A stretch of DNA of 64,000 bases from Rhodoferax sp. (GTDB lineage Bacteria > Pseudomonadota > Gammaproteobacteria > Burkholderiales > Burkholderiaceae_C), in assembly GCA_031291305.1 (NCBI GenBank), contig JARLJH010000019.1:42048-106047 (forward strand). The letters run 5' to 3'. The notes below the pieces were generated by a model, which worked only from the letters and a program-made list of their open reading frames with translations, was not told where the DNA came from and made no database searches. The number at the start of each line of letters is the position of its first letter. Within the stretch, counting starts at the first letter, position 1. The position numbers and the translations under genes were made by a program. This document shows positions 33,992 through 43,749 of this stretch, in pieces.

Positions 33992-34654
33992 ATGATTGAA
34001 TTTGACTTTGGCACCGTACTGGCCCAGTGGCCCATGCTGCTGCACGGGCTGATTCTGACGGTGGAGCTAACCGTCATCTCAGCCGTGCTGGGTGCGCTGG
34101 TGGGTACGGCCTGTGCCTGGGCGCGCCTGCATGGTGGTCCCATCCTGAAACGGGTGGTGGGCGGCTATGTGGAGCTGGTGCGCAACACCCCCTTCATCAT
34201 CCAGCTGTTCTTCATCTTTTTTGGCCTGCCTTCACTGGGGCTGCGCCTGTCGGTCGAGGTGGCCTGCATTCTGTCCATGGTGCTCAATCTGGGTGCCTAC
34301 GCCTGCGAAATCGTGCGCGCTGGTCTGCAAGCCACCCCCAAGGGTCAGTTGGAAGCGGCCATGAGTTTGGCGCTGACACCTTGGCAAACCTTCTCGCGGG
34401 TGGTGCTGCCACCCGCGCTGGCACGCATCTGGCCCGCGTTGGTGAGCCAGATCATCATCGTCATGCTGGGCTCGGCGGTGTGTGGGCAAATCTCAGCCGA
34501 AGAGTTGTCGCAGGCGGCCAATTTGATCGCCAGCCGCACCTTCCGCAATTTCGAGTCCTACATCATCGTCACGGCGGTTTATCTGCTGCTGGCGATTGCG
34601 CTGCGCCAGTTGCTGTACTGGGTGGGACCGCGGTTTATTTTTTCCCGCCGTTAA
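33992..34654 (+). CDS. Amino acid ABC transporter permease 1
   Basis: 220 residues with about five membrane segments. HisM/GlnP-type signature: LVRNTPFIIQLFFIFFGLPS, the EAA loop EIVRAGLQATPKGQLEAAMS, and LPPALARIWPALVSQ. It pairs with the next gene as a heterodimeric channel. Starts 36 bp after the binding-protein gene. Confidence 0.9.
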   Translation: MIEFDFGTVLAQWPMLLHGLILTVELTVISAVLGALVGTACAWARLHGGPILKRVVGGYVELVRNTPFIIQLFFIFFGLPSLGLRLSVEVACILSMVLNLGAYACEIVRAGLQATPKGQLEAAMSLALTPWQTFSRVVLPPALARIWPALVSQIIIVMLGSAVCGQISAEELSQAANLIASRTFRNFESYIIVTAVYLLLAIALRQLLYWVGPRFIFSRR

Positions 34655-34675
34655 CCGGTACAGAGGCACCCTACC

Positions 34676-35320
34676 ATGGTTCAGTTTTCACTCTGGGACA
34701 TCTTGACCTTTCTGCTGGGCGCACTGCGCTGGACGGTGGCACTGTCGCTGATCGCTTTCATCGGCGGCGGGCTGGCCGGGCTGGGCCTGCTGTTGCTGCG
34801 CTTTACCAAGCTGCGCGGCGTGGGCACAGCCGTGGCTTGGTATGTGCAAATCTTCCAAGGCACACCGCTGCTGATGCAGCTGTTTTTGGTGTACTTTGGC
34901 CTGGCGCTGCTGGGCATGGACACCTCGCCGCTGGTGGCCGCAGCCATCTGCCTCACGCTGTACGCCAGTGCCTACCTGACCGAGATCTGGCGCGGCTGCG
35001 TCAACGCTATTCCCAAGGGACAGTGGGAGGCCTCCACCAGCCTGGCGCTAAGCTACACACAGCAGATGCGGTATGTGATCTTGCCGCAGGCGCTGCGCTT
35101 GGGCATTGCACCCACGGTGGGTTTTCTGGTGCAGATCATCAAGGGCACAGCGCTGGCTTCCGTCATTGGCTTTGTCGAGCTAACCAAGGCCGGGCAGATG
35201 ATTTCCAACGCCACCTACCAACCGTTCATGGCCTACACCTTTGTCGGCCTTTTGTACTTTGCCCTGTGCTACCCACTGTCGTGGTGGAGCCAGCGGCTGG
35301 AAAACCGCCGTTTGGCCTGA
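34676..35320 (+). CDS. Amino acid ABC transporter permease 2
   Basis: 214 residues, about five membrane segments. Same family as its upstream neighbour: IFQGTPLLMQLFLVYFGLAL, the EAA loop EIWRGCVNAIPKGQWEASTS and LPQALRLGIAPTVGFLVQII. 21 bp after permease 1 and 3 bp before the ATPase gene. Confidence 0.9.
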   Translation: MVQFSLWDILTFLLGALRWTVALSLIAFIGGGLAGLGLLLLRFTKLRGVGTAVAWYVQIFQGTPLLMQLFLVYFGLALLGMDTSPLVAAAICLTLYASAYLTEIWRGCVNAIPKGQWEASTSLALSYTQQMRYVILPQALRLGIAPTVGFLVQIIKGTALASVIGFVELTKAGQMISNATYQPFMAYTFVGLLYFALCYPLSWWSQRLENRRLA

Positions 35321-35323
35321 TCT

Positions 35324-36085
35324 ATGACTGACACATCAACAACTCCCCCGTTTGCGCTGGTTGACATTCGAGGCCTGCACAAGAGTTTTGGCCCCACCGA
35401 AGTGCTCAAAGGCATTGACCTGCAAGTAGGCCGCAAAGAAGTGGTCTGCATCATCGGCAAGAGTGGCTCGGGCAAGAGCACGCTACTGCGCTGCATCAAC
35501 GGTTTGGAAACCTTTGAGCGCGGCAGCCTGTCGGTGGACGGCCAGGCGCTGCAGCATGGAGACGCCAACGCCATGCGCGAGCTGCGCCAGCAAGTCGGCA
35601 TGATTTTTCAGAGCTTCAACCTGTTCCCGCACCTGAGCGCCGGGCGCAATGTGATGCTGGCACCGACCCTGGTCAAGGACCTTCCCAAGGAAGATGCGCG
35701 GACGCGCGCCCAGGCGCTGCTGGAGCGCGTGGGATTGGGGCATTTGTTTGATCGCATGCCTGACCAACTCTCTGGCGGGCAGCAGCAGCGCGTGGCCATT
35801 GCCCGTGCACTGGCGATGGATCCGACGGTGCTGCTGTGCGACGAAATCACCTCGGCGCTGGACCCGGAGTTGGTGGGAGAAGTGTTGCAAGTGGTGGAGA
35901 TGCTGGCCAATGAAGGCATGACGCTGATTCTTGTCACGCACGAAATGGCCTTTGCCCGCAAAGTGAGCGACCGCGTGGTGTTCATGCACCAAGGGCTGAT
36001 TCACGAGGCCGGCACACCGGACGAGATCTTCAAAACCCCCCAAACCCGGGAGTTGCAACAGTTTTTGTCGTCAGTGCGAGACTGA
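35324..36085 (+). CDS. Amino acid ABC transporter ATPase
   Basis: 253 residues, GlnQ/HisP type. Walker [21 protein letters not shown] near residue 46, Q-loop [13 protein letters not shown], signature [17 protein letters not shown], Walker [20 protein letters not shown]-loop LVTHEMAFA. It drives the importer coded by the three genes before it. Only 29 bp separate it from the convergent diguanylate cyclase gene. Confidence 0.93.
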   Translation: MTDTSTTPPFALVDIRGLHKSFGPTEVLKGIDLQVGRKEVVCIIGKSGSGKSTLLRCINGLETFERGSLSVDGQALQHGDANAMRELRQQVGMIFQSFNLFPHLSAGRNVMLAPTLVKDLPKEDARTRAQALLERVGLGHLFDRMPDQLSGGQQQRVAIARALAMDPTVLLCDEITSALDPELVGEVLQVVEMLANEGMTLILVTHEMAFARKVSDRVVFMHQGLIHEAGTPDEIFKTPQTRELQQFLSSVRD

Positions 36086-36114
36086 GCCTTGGCCATTCAT
36101 TGGCCCAGATTCAG

Positions 36115-37311
36115 TTAGGACAGAGCTTCAGAACATACGATCTGATTACGGCCTTGCGCTTTAGCACTGTAAAGCGCGGCGTCAGCACGCGCCATGGCGT
36201 TCTCGGCTGTGTCCCCTCTGCAGTATTGGGTTACGCCGATAGAGACTGTCAACTTGAAGTGTTTGTCACCGACAGCGATATCCGCCTCAGCCACTTGGGC
36301 TCTGATTCTTTCCAGGCAGACCAGACCTACCGACATGTCGGTGTCAGTGAGCAACACCACAAACTCCTCGCCCCCCCAGCGTGCCAGCGTGTCATTTCCA
36401 CGAATCGCACCTTGTACCAATGAGGCAAAAGCCTGCAGGGCGCGGTCTCCTCCGTGGTGTCCATAGCTATCGTTGATCTGCTTGAAATGGTCAATATCGA
36501 TAATCGCGAACAGCAGGGGCAAGGATGTTCGGTCAGCACGCTGCACCTCATCACGCATTTTTTCCAACATGAAGCGACGATTGGCTGTGCCTGTCAGTTC
36601 ATCACGCGTGGCTATTTGTTGTATCTTGTCGAATGCCAACGCCAACTGGTTTTTTTGCTTGCGCATGTACGCGCTCATTTGCTGAAGTCGCCAGGTTAGA
36701 ACGGTGGTGGCCGACAAAACGACAAACACCATGAAGATATACGCCGCGAAAAGCTCAACGGGTTCATCCGTCGACAAATGCCGCAGCGCGTAGCCTGCGG
36801 CCACACCAAACAGAATCAGCCCGTACAGCGCTACAAACACCACCTGACGCATTGATAAGCCAAACATGCCAAACATCAAAATCACTGACAAGATGGGCAA
36901 AGTCACACCACGGCCGTGGCCCGCAATATCAAACGCTGCGGCATTACAGGCAATGGCATAGAGCATTTGTACAAATGCCAGCGATGGGTCTGCCATGCGT
37001 AAAGAAAAGCCGCTACGGATCAGTACATAGATCACCACCAGCCCGCCGCAGGAAAAAGCCGCCCAAGTGTCGACATCTCCCATGTTTTCAATACCGACTG
37101 TCCGCATGAAATAAAGCACACCAACACTGGCCAACATCAGCAATGTAGCTAGCAAGAATTGAGTGGTGCGAATGCGCATGGCCTTACCCGTGCCCAGCAC
37201 ATGATCCACGCCACGTTGGCAACAACCCCACAAAGTATTGATGTCTTTGTCTCCGATAACACTCACAATAAATCCAAGGGACTTGGAAGGCATGTCACTA
37301 AAAATGGACAT
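36115..37311 (-). CDS. Membrane-bound diguanylate cyclase (GGDEF)
   Basis: 398 residues from ATG 37311; a GTG at 37326 and an ATG at 37293 are equally possible since none has a clear ribosome binding site. About six membrane segments (residues about 45-215), a short linker helix and a C-terminal GGDEF domain: RDELTGTANRR, FAIIDIDHFKQINDSYGHHG, and an intact active site RWGGEEFVVLL. It should make cyclic di-GMP. An RxxD inhibitory site is not obvious. Confidence 0.9.
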   Translation of the reverse strand: MSIFSDMPSKSLGFIVSVIGDKDINTLWGCCQRGVDHVLGTGKAMRIRTTQFLLATLLMLASVGVLYFMRTVGIENMGDVDTWAAFSCGGLVVIYVLIRSGFSLRMADPSLAFVQMLYAIACNAAAFDIAGHGRGVTLPILSVILMFGMFGLSMRQVVFVALYGLILFGVAAGYALRHLSTDEPVELFAAYIFMVFVVLSATTVLTWRLQQMSAYMRKQKNQLALAFDKIQQIATRDELTGTANRRFMLEKMRDEVQRADRTSLPLLFAIIDIDHFKQINDSYGHHGGDRALQAFASLVQGAIRGNDTLARWGGEEFVVLLTDTDMSVGLVCLERIRAQVAEADIAVGDKHFKLTVSIGVTQYCRGDTAENAMARADAALYSAKAQGRNQIVCSEALS

Positions 37312-37373
37312 TTGTATGCATGACACCTGCCAACCAGCCGTACTTATGAATCCGGCATTTTCTGGGAGTATAT

Positions 37374-37431
37374 GAAATTTCGATGCCTAGCCCCCGTGAT
37401 GCATGAATAGCTAGCTATATATTGCATAGCT
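37374..37431 (-). repeat. Dispersed repeat copy upstream of the diguanylate cyclase gene
   Basis: CGATGCCTAGCCCCCGTGAT then TAGCTAGCTATATATTGC. The 484 bp from 37312 to 37795 otherwise hold only the tRNA terminator; I see no supported gene there. Confidence 0.65.
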
Positions 37432-37756
37432 TTAGGGAGACTCAGACAAATGAAGCCGACAAGGCGTCATCCTCACTGCGCCATCGTTTCCAAATGAATA
37501 ATGCATTGGCACCAATAGCGTTTAACCTCATAGTGCACTTGATCTGTTACGTCATTGCTTCGGGCGCTCTTGAGCAAGATATACATCGTCTGGAAAGCAT
37601 CGACTAGATGGTGCATTCAGTTTAGATTGGCACCGTTAGCCAGTAGCGATTGACGAATGCGAAACTGTAATAAAAAATGCTTTAAAAGCATATTTCACCG
37701 TATCCTGATTGATCAGTCTATTGGTGGGATCAGCAAATTTTCAAGCCCTAGAAATA

Positions 37757-37792
37757 AAAAAACCCTAAGTAGATCAACTACTTAGGGTTTTT
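37757..37792 (-). terminator. Terminator after the tRNA cluster
   Basis: AAAAACCCTAAGTAG pairs with CTACTTAGGGTTTTT around a five-base loop. It is 4 bp past the CCA end of tRNA-Asp on the minus strand; the A and T flanks let it work in both directions. Confidence 0.9.
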
Positions 37793-37795
37793 ATT

Positions 37796-37872
37796 TGGCG
37801 GAGCGGACGGGACTCGAACCCGCGACCCCCGGCGTGACAGGCCGGTATTCTAACCAACTGAACTACCACTCC
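37796..37872 (-). tRNA. tRNA-Asp (GTC)
   Basis: 77 nt including an encoded CCA. Anticodon GTC in GGCCTGTCACGCC, T-loop GGGTTCGAGTCCC, D-loop AGTTCAGTTGGTTAGAA. The acceptor stem has a T-G wobble at the fifth pair. Third in a transcript Ala-Glu-Asp. Confidence 0.97.
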
Positions 37873-37961
37873 TGGTAGCTAACGTTTACTCTTTCGAGCC
37901 AAGTCATTTATTCTAGCGAATAAACCGTTACCGACTTGCGCCTCATTATCTTTCGATAACT

Positions 37962-38037
37962 TGGCGACCCCACGGGGATTCGAACCCCGGTACTCACCGT
38001 GAAAGGGTGATGTCCTAGGCCTCTAGACGATGGGGTC
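37962..38037 (-). tRNA. tRNA-Glu (TTC)
   Basis: 76 nt including CCA. Anticodon TTC in CACCCTTTCACGGTG, T-loop GGGGTTCGAATCCCC, acceptor stem GACCCCA / TGGGGTC. It lies next to gltX, the gene of the enzyme that charges it. Confidence 0.97.
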
Positions 38038-38075
38038 AAAACCTTTTGGACTTGCCAATCAACACTTTGGAAACT

Positions 38076-38151
<76 letters not shown>

Positions 38152-38215
38152 TAAACCACAACGCAACTCTTTCAAGTTGCTCGTAATTTCCAAGCCTCAA
38201 ATTATAGCGTGAATA

Positions 38216-39601
38216 TTAGACTAGCTGCAAGCGCTCAATAACTTTTTCGCGATCAAACAGCACCAGCATGGCATCGAGCGACGGTGTGTGGGCTGTACCA
38301 GCTACCAAAACACGTACTGGCATTGCCAAGTGTGGCATCTTCAGGCCGCAAGCAACCAGTACTTCTTTGATGGCGGCAGCAATGCCAGCTTTATCCCAAA
38401 CACAGTTCGCCAGTTTTTCAGACAGCATTGCCAGCGCCGGCTTGATCGCCTCGGTGACATGCTGGGCGCGCTCCGCAACCGGCACAGTCACATCAGCGTA
38501 AAAAACGGCTGCCCAGTCTGCCAGCGCCACGGTGGTGTCGCAGCGATCCTTGAACAAAGTGCACATGCCAATCACGCGGTCATCGCCGGTGATGCCACGC
38601 TTTTGCAACTGCGCCTGCACCAGCGGTGCCAACACCTCGTCTGCCGTGATCTTGATGTGCTGGGCATTCACCCAGCGCAGCTTGGCTTCGTCAAACTGCG
38701 CCGCACTCTTACCCAGGTGATCCAGGTTGAACCACTCCAAAAATTGGGTACGGCTGAAAATTTCATCATCACCATGGCTCCAGCCCAAACGCGCCAGATA
38801 GTTCACCATGGCATCAGGCAGATAACCCTCATCGCGGTATTGGGTGACTGGCTTGGCACCGTTACGCTTGCTCATTTTTTCACCCTGCTCATTGAGCACG
38901 GTGGGCAAATGGGCGTACACCGGATGTTCTTTACCCAAGGCCTTGAAGATATTGATCTGGCGCGGCGTGTTGTTCACGTGATCATCACCGCGAATCACAT
39001 GCGTGATAGCCATGTCCATGTCATCCACCACCACGCAGAAGTTATAGGTTGGTGTGCCGTCCGGGCGAGCAATCACCAAGTCATCCAACTCATCATTGCT
39101 GATTTCGATGCGGCCCTTGACCTTGTCTTCCCACACCACCGAACCAGTCTGGGGATTTTTGAAGCGCAACACCGGCTGCACACCTGCGGGAATGGGCGGC
39201 AAGACCTTGCCTTCAGCGGGTCGCCAGGTGCCGTCGTAACGAGGTTTCTCTTTGGCCACAGTCTGGCGCTCACGCAACGCATCAAGTTCGGCCATGCTCA
39301 TGTAGCAGGGGTAGACGTGTCCGGCGGCCACCATCTCGGCCAACACGGTTTTGTAGCGATCCATACGCTGCATCTGGTAGAACGGGCCTTCGTCATGGTC
39401 CAGACCCAACCAGGCCATGCCTTCAAGGATGACGTCTACCGCAGCTTGGCTGGATCGCTCGACATCGGTGTCTTCAATGCGCAAGATAAAGTCGCCACCG
39501 GTGGAACGCGCAAACGCCCAAGGGTACAGGGCCGAACGGATATTGCCCAGGTGGATGAAACCAGTGGGCGATGGTGCAAATCGGGTACGAGTTTTGTTCA
39601 T
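38216..39601 (-). CDS. gltX: Glutamyl-tRNA synthetase
   Basis: 461 residues, class I synthetase. HIGH-type motif in [15 protein letters not shown] near residue 12 and KMSK motif in GEKMSKRNG near residue 245; [11 protein letters not shown] and [13 protein letters not shown] are typical of GluRS. It charges tRNA-Glu. Its ATG overlaps the metZ stop, so the two are coupled, and the tRNA cluster follows on the same strand. Confidence 0.96.
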   Translation of the reverse strand: MNKTRTRFAPSPTGFIHLGNIRSALYPWAFARSTGGDFILRIEDTDVERSSQAAVDVILEGMAWLGLDHDEGPFYQMQRMDRYKTVLAEMVAAGHVYPCYMSMAELDALRERQTVAKEKPRYDGTWRPAEGKVLPPIPAGVQPVLRFKNPQTGSVVWEDKVKGRIEISNDELDDLVIARPDGTPTYNFCVVVDDMDMAITHVIRGDDHVNNTPRQINIFKALGKEHPVYAHLPTVLNEQGEKMSKRNGAKPVTQYRDEGYLPDAMVNYLARLGWSHGDDEIFSRTQFLEWFNLDHLGKSAAQFDEAKLRWVNAQHIKITADEVLAPLVQAQLQKRGITGDDRVIGMCTLFKDRCDTTVALADWAAVFYADVTVPVAERAQHVTEAIKPALAMLSEKLANCVWDKAGIAAAIKEVLVACGLKMPHLAMPVRVLVAGTAHTPSLDAMLVLFDREKVIERLQLV

Positions 39602-40824
39602 TTCAAGGTATCGAGGCCGCGCAAAAGATCGGTCTTCAAGTCATTAATATGTTCCAGACCCACGGCAAGGCGGATCAGGTTTTGGCTGATGCCAGCAGCT
39701 TGGCGCTGCTCTTCTGTCAGGCGTCCATGCGAAGTACTGGCGGGTTGGGTGATGATTGTTTTCACATCCCCCAGATTGGTGGCAATGGACATGAGTTGGG
39801 TCGCGTCCAGCACATGGAATGCCCGCTGGCGGGCCTGCTCAGGCGAGCTTGCTTTCACTTCAAAGGACACCACTGCCCCACCCAGCCCAACACCAGTGGC
39901 GGCTTGCTGGTGCATGGCCAGTGTGTGCTGGGGATGGCTGGGTAATGCCGGGTAGAAGACACGCTGCACCATCGGGTGAGATTCCAGAAAGCGCGCCATC
40001 TCCATCGCTCGGGCCGATTGAGCCTCCATGCGAATGCCCAGCGTCTCCATACCCTTCAAAACCACCCAGGCATTGAAAGGCGACAGCGTCAGGCCACCCG
40101 ACTTCATGAACGGAATAAATGCGTCGCGCGCCATCTGCTCGGTGCAGCACAAAGCACCAGCGATCACCCTTCCCTGCCCGTCAAGGTATTTGGTACCGGA
40201 GTGGATGACAAAGTCTGCCCCGAAACGCACCGGTTTTTGCAGCGCAGGCGAGCAAAAGCAGTTGTCCACAGCCAGCTTGGCCCCAGCATTGTGTGCAATG
40301 TCAGCAAGCGCCTGGATGTCGCACACCTCGGTCAGCGGATTGGTAGGCGTTTCGGCAAACAGCAGTTTGGTATTGGGCTGAATGGCAGCGCGCCACTGCA
40401 CCAGATCGGTTTGAGACACAAACGTGCTCTCAACCCCAAAGCGCTTGAGCTCGGTACCGATGAGCTTCAAGGTGGAGCCAAATACCGAGCGCGAACACAC
40501 CACATGATCACCCGCCTTGAGGGTAGACATGCAGAGCAAAAGAATGGCGGACATACCGCTGCCCGTGCCAATGCAAGCCTCCATCTCCTCCAGCGCGGCC
40601 AAGCGCTTTTCCATGCTAGTCACGGTAGGGTTGGAAAAGCGCGAATAGGTGTAGCCATCCTCCTCACCCGAAAAGCGACGCGCAGAAGTTTGTGCATCGG
40701 GCTGGGTGAAGCAGGAAGTGAGGTACAGCGCCTCGGAATTCTCTCCATACTGGCTTTTGTCGACGGCCATGCGCACCGCCAACGTGTCGGTATGCATATC
40801 TGAAGGAAGTGATTTCAAGGTCAT
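39598..40824 (-). CDS. metZ: O-succinylhomoserine sulfhydrylase
   Basis: 408 residues of the Cys/Met metabolism PLP family. PLP Lys in [18 protein letters not shown] (about residue 210); [20 protein letters not shown] and [12 protein letters not shown] are family blocks. The GQGRVIAG version, rather than GHSDV, points to MetZ, which makes homocysteine directly from O-succinylhomoserine and sulfide. The purF-metZ order is common in Burkholderiales. Confidence 0.92.
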   Translation of the reverse strand: MTLKSLPSDMHTDTLAVRMAVDKSQYGENSEALYLTSCFTQPDAQTSARRFSGEEDGYTYSRFSNPTVTSMEKRLAALEEMEACIGTGSGMSAILLLCMSTLKAGDHVVCSRSVFGSTLKLIGTELKRFGVESTFVSQTDLVQWRAAIQPNTKLLFAETPTNPLTEVCDIQALADIAHNAGAKLAVDNCFCSPALQKPVRFGADFVIHSGTKYLDGQGRVIAGALCCTEQMARDAFIPFMKSGGLTLSPFNAWVVLKGMETLGIRMEAQSARAMEMARFLESHPMVQRVFYPALPSHPQHTLAMHQQAATGVGLGGAVVSFEVKASSPEQARQRAFHVLDATQLMSIATNLGDVKTIITQPASTSHGRLTEEQRQAAGISQNLIRLAVGLEHINDLKTDLLRGLDTLK

Positions 40825-40836
40825 GGTCAGCCCGCT

Positions 40837-42336
40837 TCAATCTTCGTGGTTAGGCAAAGCCAGACGTGAGTTGTCGTCCTCGCCCTCGTCGCCGCCAACC
40901 CGGCTGGCACCCAAGCGGGCAATGTCCTCTGCCGTGATATCACCGGTGACATAGACGCCGTCGAAACACGACGCATCAAACTCTTTGATCGTCGTGTTGA
41001 GCGCGCCAACCGCCTTTTTCATGGCATCCACATCCTGGTAAATCAGCGCATCGCAGCCAATGATTTCGCGGATTTGTTCCACCGTGCGGTTGTGCGCCAC
41101 CAGTTCTTGCGGTGTCGGCATGTCAATGCCATAGACATTGGGATAACGCACGGGCGGCGCGGCGCTGGCCATGTAGACCTTGCGGGCACCGGCATCACGC
41201 GCCATCTGCACAATCTCGCGACTGGTGGTGCCTCGCACGATGGAATCATCAACCAGCAACACGTTGCGGCCTTTGAACTCGCTGGCGATCACATTGAGCT
41301 TTTGGCGCACTGACTTTTTGCGCACCGACTGCCCTGGCATGATGAAGGTGCGGCCCACATAGCGGTTTTTCACAAACCCTTCGCGATACGGCAGACCCAG
41401 CAGTTGCGCGAGTTGCGCGGCGCTGGGACGACTCGATTCGGGGATGGGAATAACCACATCAATTTCGTTCGGCGGCACGGTGGAGATCACCCGCTTGGCA
41501 AGTGTTTCCCCCAGATTCAGTCGCGCCTGATACACCGATATGCCGTCAAGTACCGAATCGGGCCGGGCCAGATAGACAAATTCAAAAATACACGGATTCA
41601 GTACCGGGGCGTCGGCGCACTGCTGGGCGTGAATATTGCCCTGCAAGTCGATGAACACTGCCTCACCGGGCGCCACGTTGCGCTCAAACTTGTGTGAGGT
41701 GCCTTCCAGCGCCACCGATTCGCTGGCCAGCATCCAGGTCTCGTCAGTACGGCCAACGCACAATGGCCGGATGCCGTGCGGGTCGCGAAAGGCCAGAATG
41801 CCGTGACCGGCAATCAGTGCAATCACCGCATAGGAACCCCGAATACGACGGTGCACCTTGCGCACGGCATCAAACACATCTCCTGGGGTCAGCGGCAGAC
41901 CGCGCGTGGTGGCTTCAATCTCATGCGCCAGCACATTGAGCAACACCTCGGAGTCGCTCTCGGTGTTGATATGGCGGTGGTCGGCGTTGAACAACTCTGC
42001 CTTGAGCGCCTGCGCGTTGGTCAGGTTGCCGTTGTGCACCAGCACAATGCCAAACGGGGCGTTGACGTAAAACGGTTGGGCTTCTTCCTCGCTGAAGGCA
42101 TTACCCGCCGTCGGATAACGCACCTGCCCCAAACCGCAATTTCCCGGCAACGAGCGCATGTTGCGCGTGCGAAACACATCGCGCACCATGCCCTTGGCCT
42201 TGTGCATGAAGAACTTGCGTTCTTGCTGCGTCACGATGCCCGCTGCATCCTGTCCACGGTGCTGCAATAGCAGCAACGCGTCATAAATCAGCTGGTTAAC
42301 CGGCGACTGGCTGACAACACCTACGATTCCACACAT
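40837..42336 (-). CDS. purF: Amidophosphoribosyltransferase
   Basis: 499 residues. N-terminal glutaminase with Cys2 as nucleophile (MCGIVGVVSQSPVNQLIYDA) and HRGQDAAGI. The phosphoribosyltransferase motif is VLLVDDSIVRGTTSREIVQM near residue 365. First step of purine synthesis. Lies between cvpA and metZ as in other Burkholderiales and in E. coli (cvpA-purF). Confidence 0.97.
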   Translation of the reverse strand: MCGIVGVVSQSPVNQLIYDALLLLQHRGQDAAGIVTQQERKFFMHKAKGMVRDVFRTRNMRSLPGNCGLGQVRYPTAGNAFSEEEAQPFYVNAPFGIVLVHNGNLTNAQALKAELFNADHRHINTESDSEVLLNVLAHEIEATTRGLPLTPGDVFDAVRKVHRRIRGSYAVIALIAGHGILAFRDPHGIRPLCVGRTDETWMLASESVALEGTSHKFERNVAPGEAVFIDLQGNIHAQQCADAPVLNPCIFEFVYLARPDSVLDGISVYQARLNLGETLAKRVISTVPPNEIDVVIPIPESSRPSAAQLAQLLGLPYREGFVKNRYVGRTFIMPGQSVRKKSVRQKLNVIASEFKGRNVLLVDDSIVRGTTSREIVQMARDAGARKVYMASAAPPVRYPNVYGIDMPTPQELVAHNRTVEQIREIIGCDALIYQDVDAMKKAVGALNTTIKEFDASCFDGVYVTGDITAEDIARLGASRVGGDEGEDDNSRLALPNHED

Positions 42337-42364
42337 TTAGATTTCCTGGTTATTCAACGACGTT

Positions 42365-42853
42365 TCAAGCTGGCAAGAACCTGTCCAGATCATGCGGCAG
42401 CACGGGCTTCAGGTCTTTGAGAACACCCATAGACACACCCACGCCCGTGGACTCATGCCAAGCGGCACTGTCTTTCACAGGCGTCATGTGCAACACCACC
42501 GTGGCCAACAACAACAACAAAATTCCGCGCGACACGCCAAACAGCGCTCCCAATGCACGGTCCACCGGACTCAAGCCCACCGCTGCGGTGAGCTTCTTGA
42601 TCAACACCACCACCAAACCACCCAACACGATGACGGCGACAAAAACAACCACAAACCCAGCGGCGTAGCGTAGCGGCTCGCTGGCCGTGCTCATGGGCAG
42701 GTAGTGCGCAGCATCCAGTGCCAGCCACCGTGCCAGCACAAAAGCCAGAACCCAGTTAACCAACGACAACACTTCATAGACCAGACCGCGCCAGGCACCC
42801 AGCACCATCGACAACAGCAACACCGCGGCAAACATCCAATCCAACGCAGACAT
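42365..42853 (-). CDS. cvpA: CvpA family membrane protein
   Basis: 162 residues from ATG 42853 (a TTG two codons upstream is also open). Four hydrophobic segments; start SALDWMFAAVLLLSMVLGAW then RGLVYEVLSLVNW, and LSPVDRALGALFGVSRGILL near the middle. CvpA is known from E. coli as needed for colicin V production and is encoded before purF there too. Confidence 0.92.
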   Translation of the reverse strand: MSALDWMFAAVLLLSMVLGAWRGLVYEVLSLVNWVLAFVLARWLALDAAHYLPMSTASEPLRYAAGFVVVFVAVIVLGGLVVVLIKKLTAAVGLSPVDRALGALFGVSRGILLLLLATVVLHMTPVKDSAAWHESTGVGVSMGVLKDLKPVLPHDLDRFLPA

Positions 42854-42872
42854 GGTCAACAGTCCAACAAAC

Positions 42873-43730
42873 CTACAGCGTGAGCAACGCGGCAGGCAAA
42901 TTCAGCTTTTTGATCTTTTCAGCCGCCTTCTCAGCCTCAGCTTTGGAAGCAAACGGGCCTATCCGTACGCGGATACGCTTGCCGTCCTTGGTGTCAACCG
43001 CCTGGGCATAGGTTTTGAGACCTGCATGCTCAAGTTTCAAACGCACCTCATGAGCGTGGGCGTTGTCGGCATAGGCTCCGACCTGCACAATAAACCGGCC
43101 ATCTGGCGCGGATGCAGCAGGTTTGACCGCAGGCACTTTGGATGCGTCGACTTTGGTCATCTTGGGCGGATTGACCTTGCCATCCAGCAAGGCTTGCGCC
43201 CGGTTGGCGTCAGATTTGGCGGTGGAAACAGGTACTGGAGCGGCTACGGGCGGCGCCTTAACCGGCGCTTTTGGAACGACAGCGCTGATTTCGGGCTTAG
43301 TCGGCTGAGGGGACTCAGTAACTATTGTATTAGTAGCTTTCTGCCCTTTATCTACGGGGGCTGAGGCCTTATTTCCTTCAGCCTTTTTGTCGATCGACAC
43401 AGGCGGCGAAGCCGCAGCTGGTGTGTCGACAGAAGGCGCAGAAGTTACGCTGGATGCCGATGCAGATGCCACTGCCGCCTTGACGCCGGTGTCAGGCATC
43501 ACCAGTGGTGGCACCTTGTTTTTGTCCGGGATGCTGATGGGTGTATCAACAGCGATGGGTCTCGGCTGTTTGTCAAACAGCATCGGCAGGCCAACGACAC
43601 CGACCAGCACCAGCACCGTCGCCCCGGCCAGACGGTATTTGGCCCGCTGGCGAATGGCTTCGATGCTTTGTGGTTGCGCGGGCGCTCTGGCGGATTCATC
43701 AGCGCCCTTGCGAAACTTGAAAAAAGCCAT
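42873..43730 (-). CDS. SPOR-domain protein (DedD-like)
   Basis: 285 residues. Short cytoplasmic part, one membrane anchor (YRLAGATVLVLVGVVGLPML, about residues 32-51), a long Ala/Pro/Lys-rich periplasmic linker and a C-terminal SPOR domain (FIVQVGAYADNAHAHEVRLK, IRVRIGPFASKAEAEKAAEK) that binds denuded glycan at the division site. The linker part at residues about 118-134 (ASAPVDKGQKATNTIV) is coded by a copy of the dispersed repeat at 43329-43375. Position between folC and cvpA is usual for Burkholderiales. Confidence 0.92.
   Translation of the reverse strand: MAFFKFRKGADESARAPAQPQSIEAIRQRAKYRLAGATVLVLVGVVGLPMLFDKQPRPIAVDTPISIPDKNKVPPLVMPDTGVKAAVASASASSVTSAPSVDTPAAASPPVSIDKKAEGNKASAPVDKGQKATNTIVTESPQPTKPEISAVVPKAPVKAPPVAAPVPVSTAKSDANRAQALLDGKVNPPKMTKVDASKVPAVKPAASAPDGRFIVQVGAYADNAHAHEVRLKLEHAGLKTYAQAVDTKDGKRIRVRIGPFASKAEAEKAAEKIKKLNLPAALLTL
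43329..43375 (+). repeat. Dispersed repeat inside the SPOR protein gene, in frame
   Basis: TAGTAGCTTTCTGCCCTTTA then TCTACGGGGGCTGAGGCC, nearly the same as the intergenic copy at 58361 (AGCTGCTTGCCCTTTGTTTA then CGGGGGCTAGAGGCC). Confidence 0.88.
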
Positions 43731-43749
43731 GCTGGTATGAGGTGGTGAA

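Noticed and set aside
34027-35331. Plus-strand frame of 434 codons across both permease genes
   Set aside because: It runs through the two transporter genes in another frame; the permease frames have membrane segments and EAA loops.
36090-36114. Terminator between the ABC ATPase and the cyclase gene
   Set aside because: TTGGCC and GGCCCA can pair but the stem is short and no T-run follows; not enough to call.
37422-37607. Small frame of 61 codons between the cyclase and the tRNA genes
   Set aside because: No ribosome binding site, no similarity to anything I know, and it starts inside a repeat copy.
38288-39955. Plus-strand frame of 555 codons opposite gltX
   Set aside because: Antisense to an intact glutamyl-tRNA synthetase; no domain seen.
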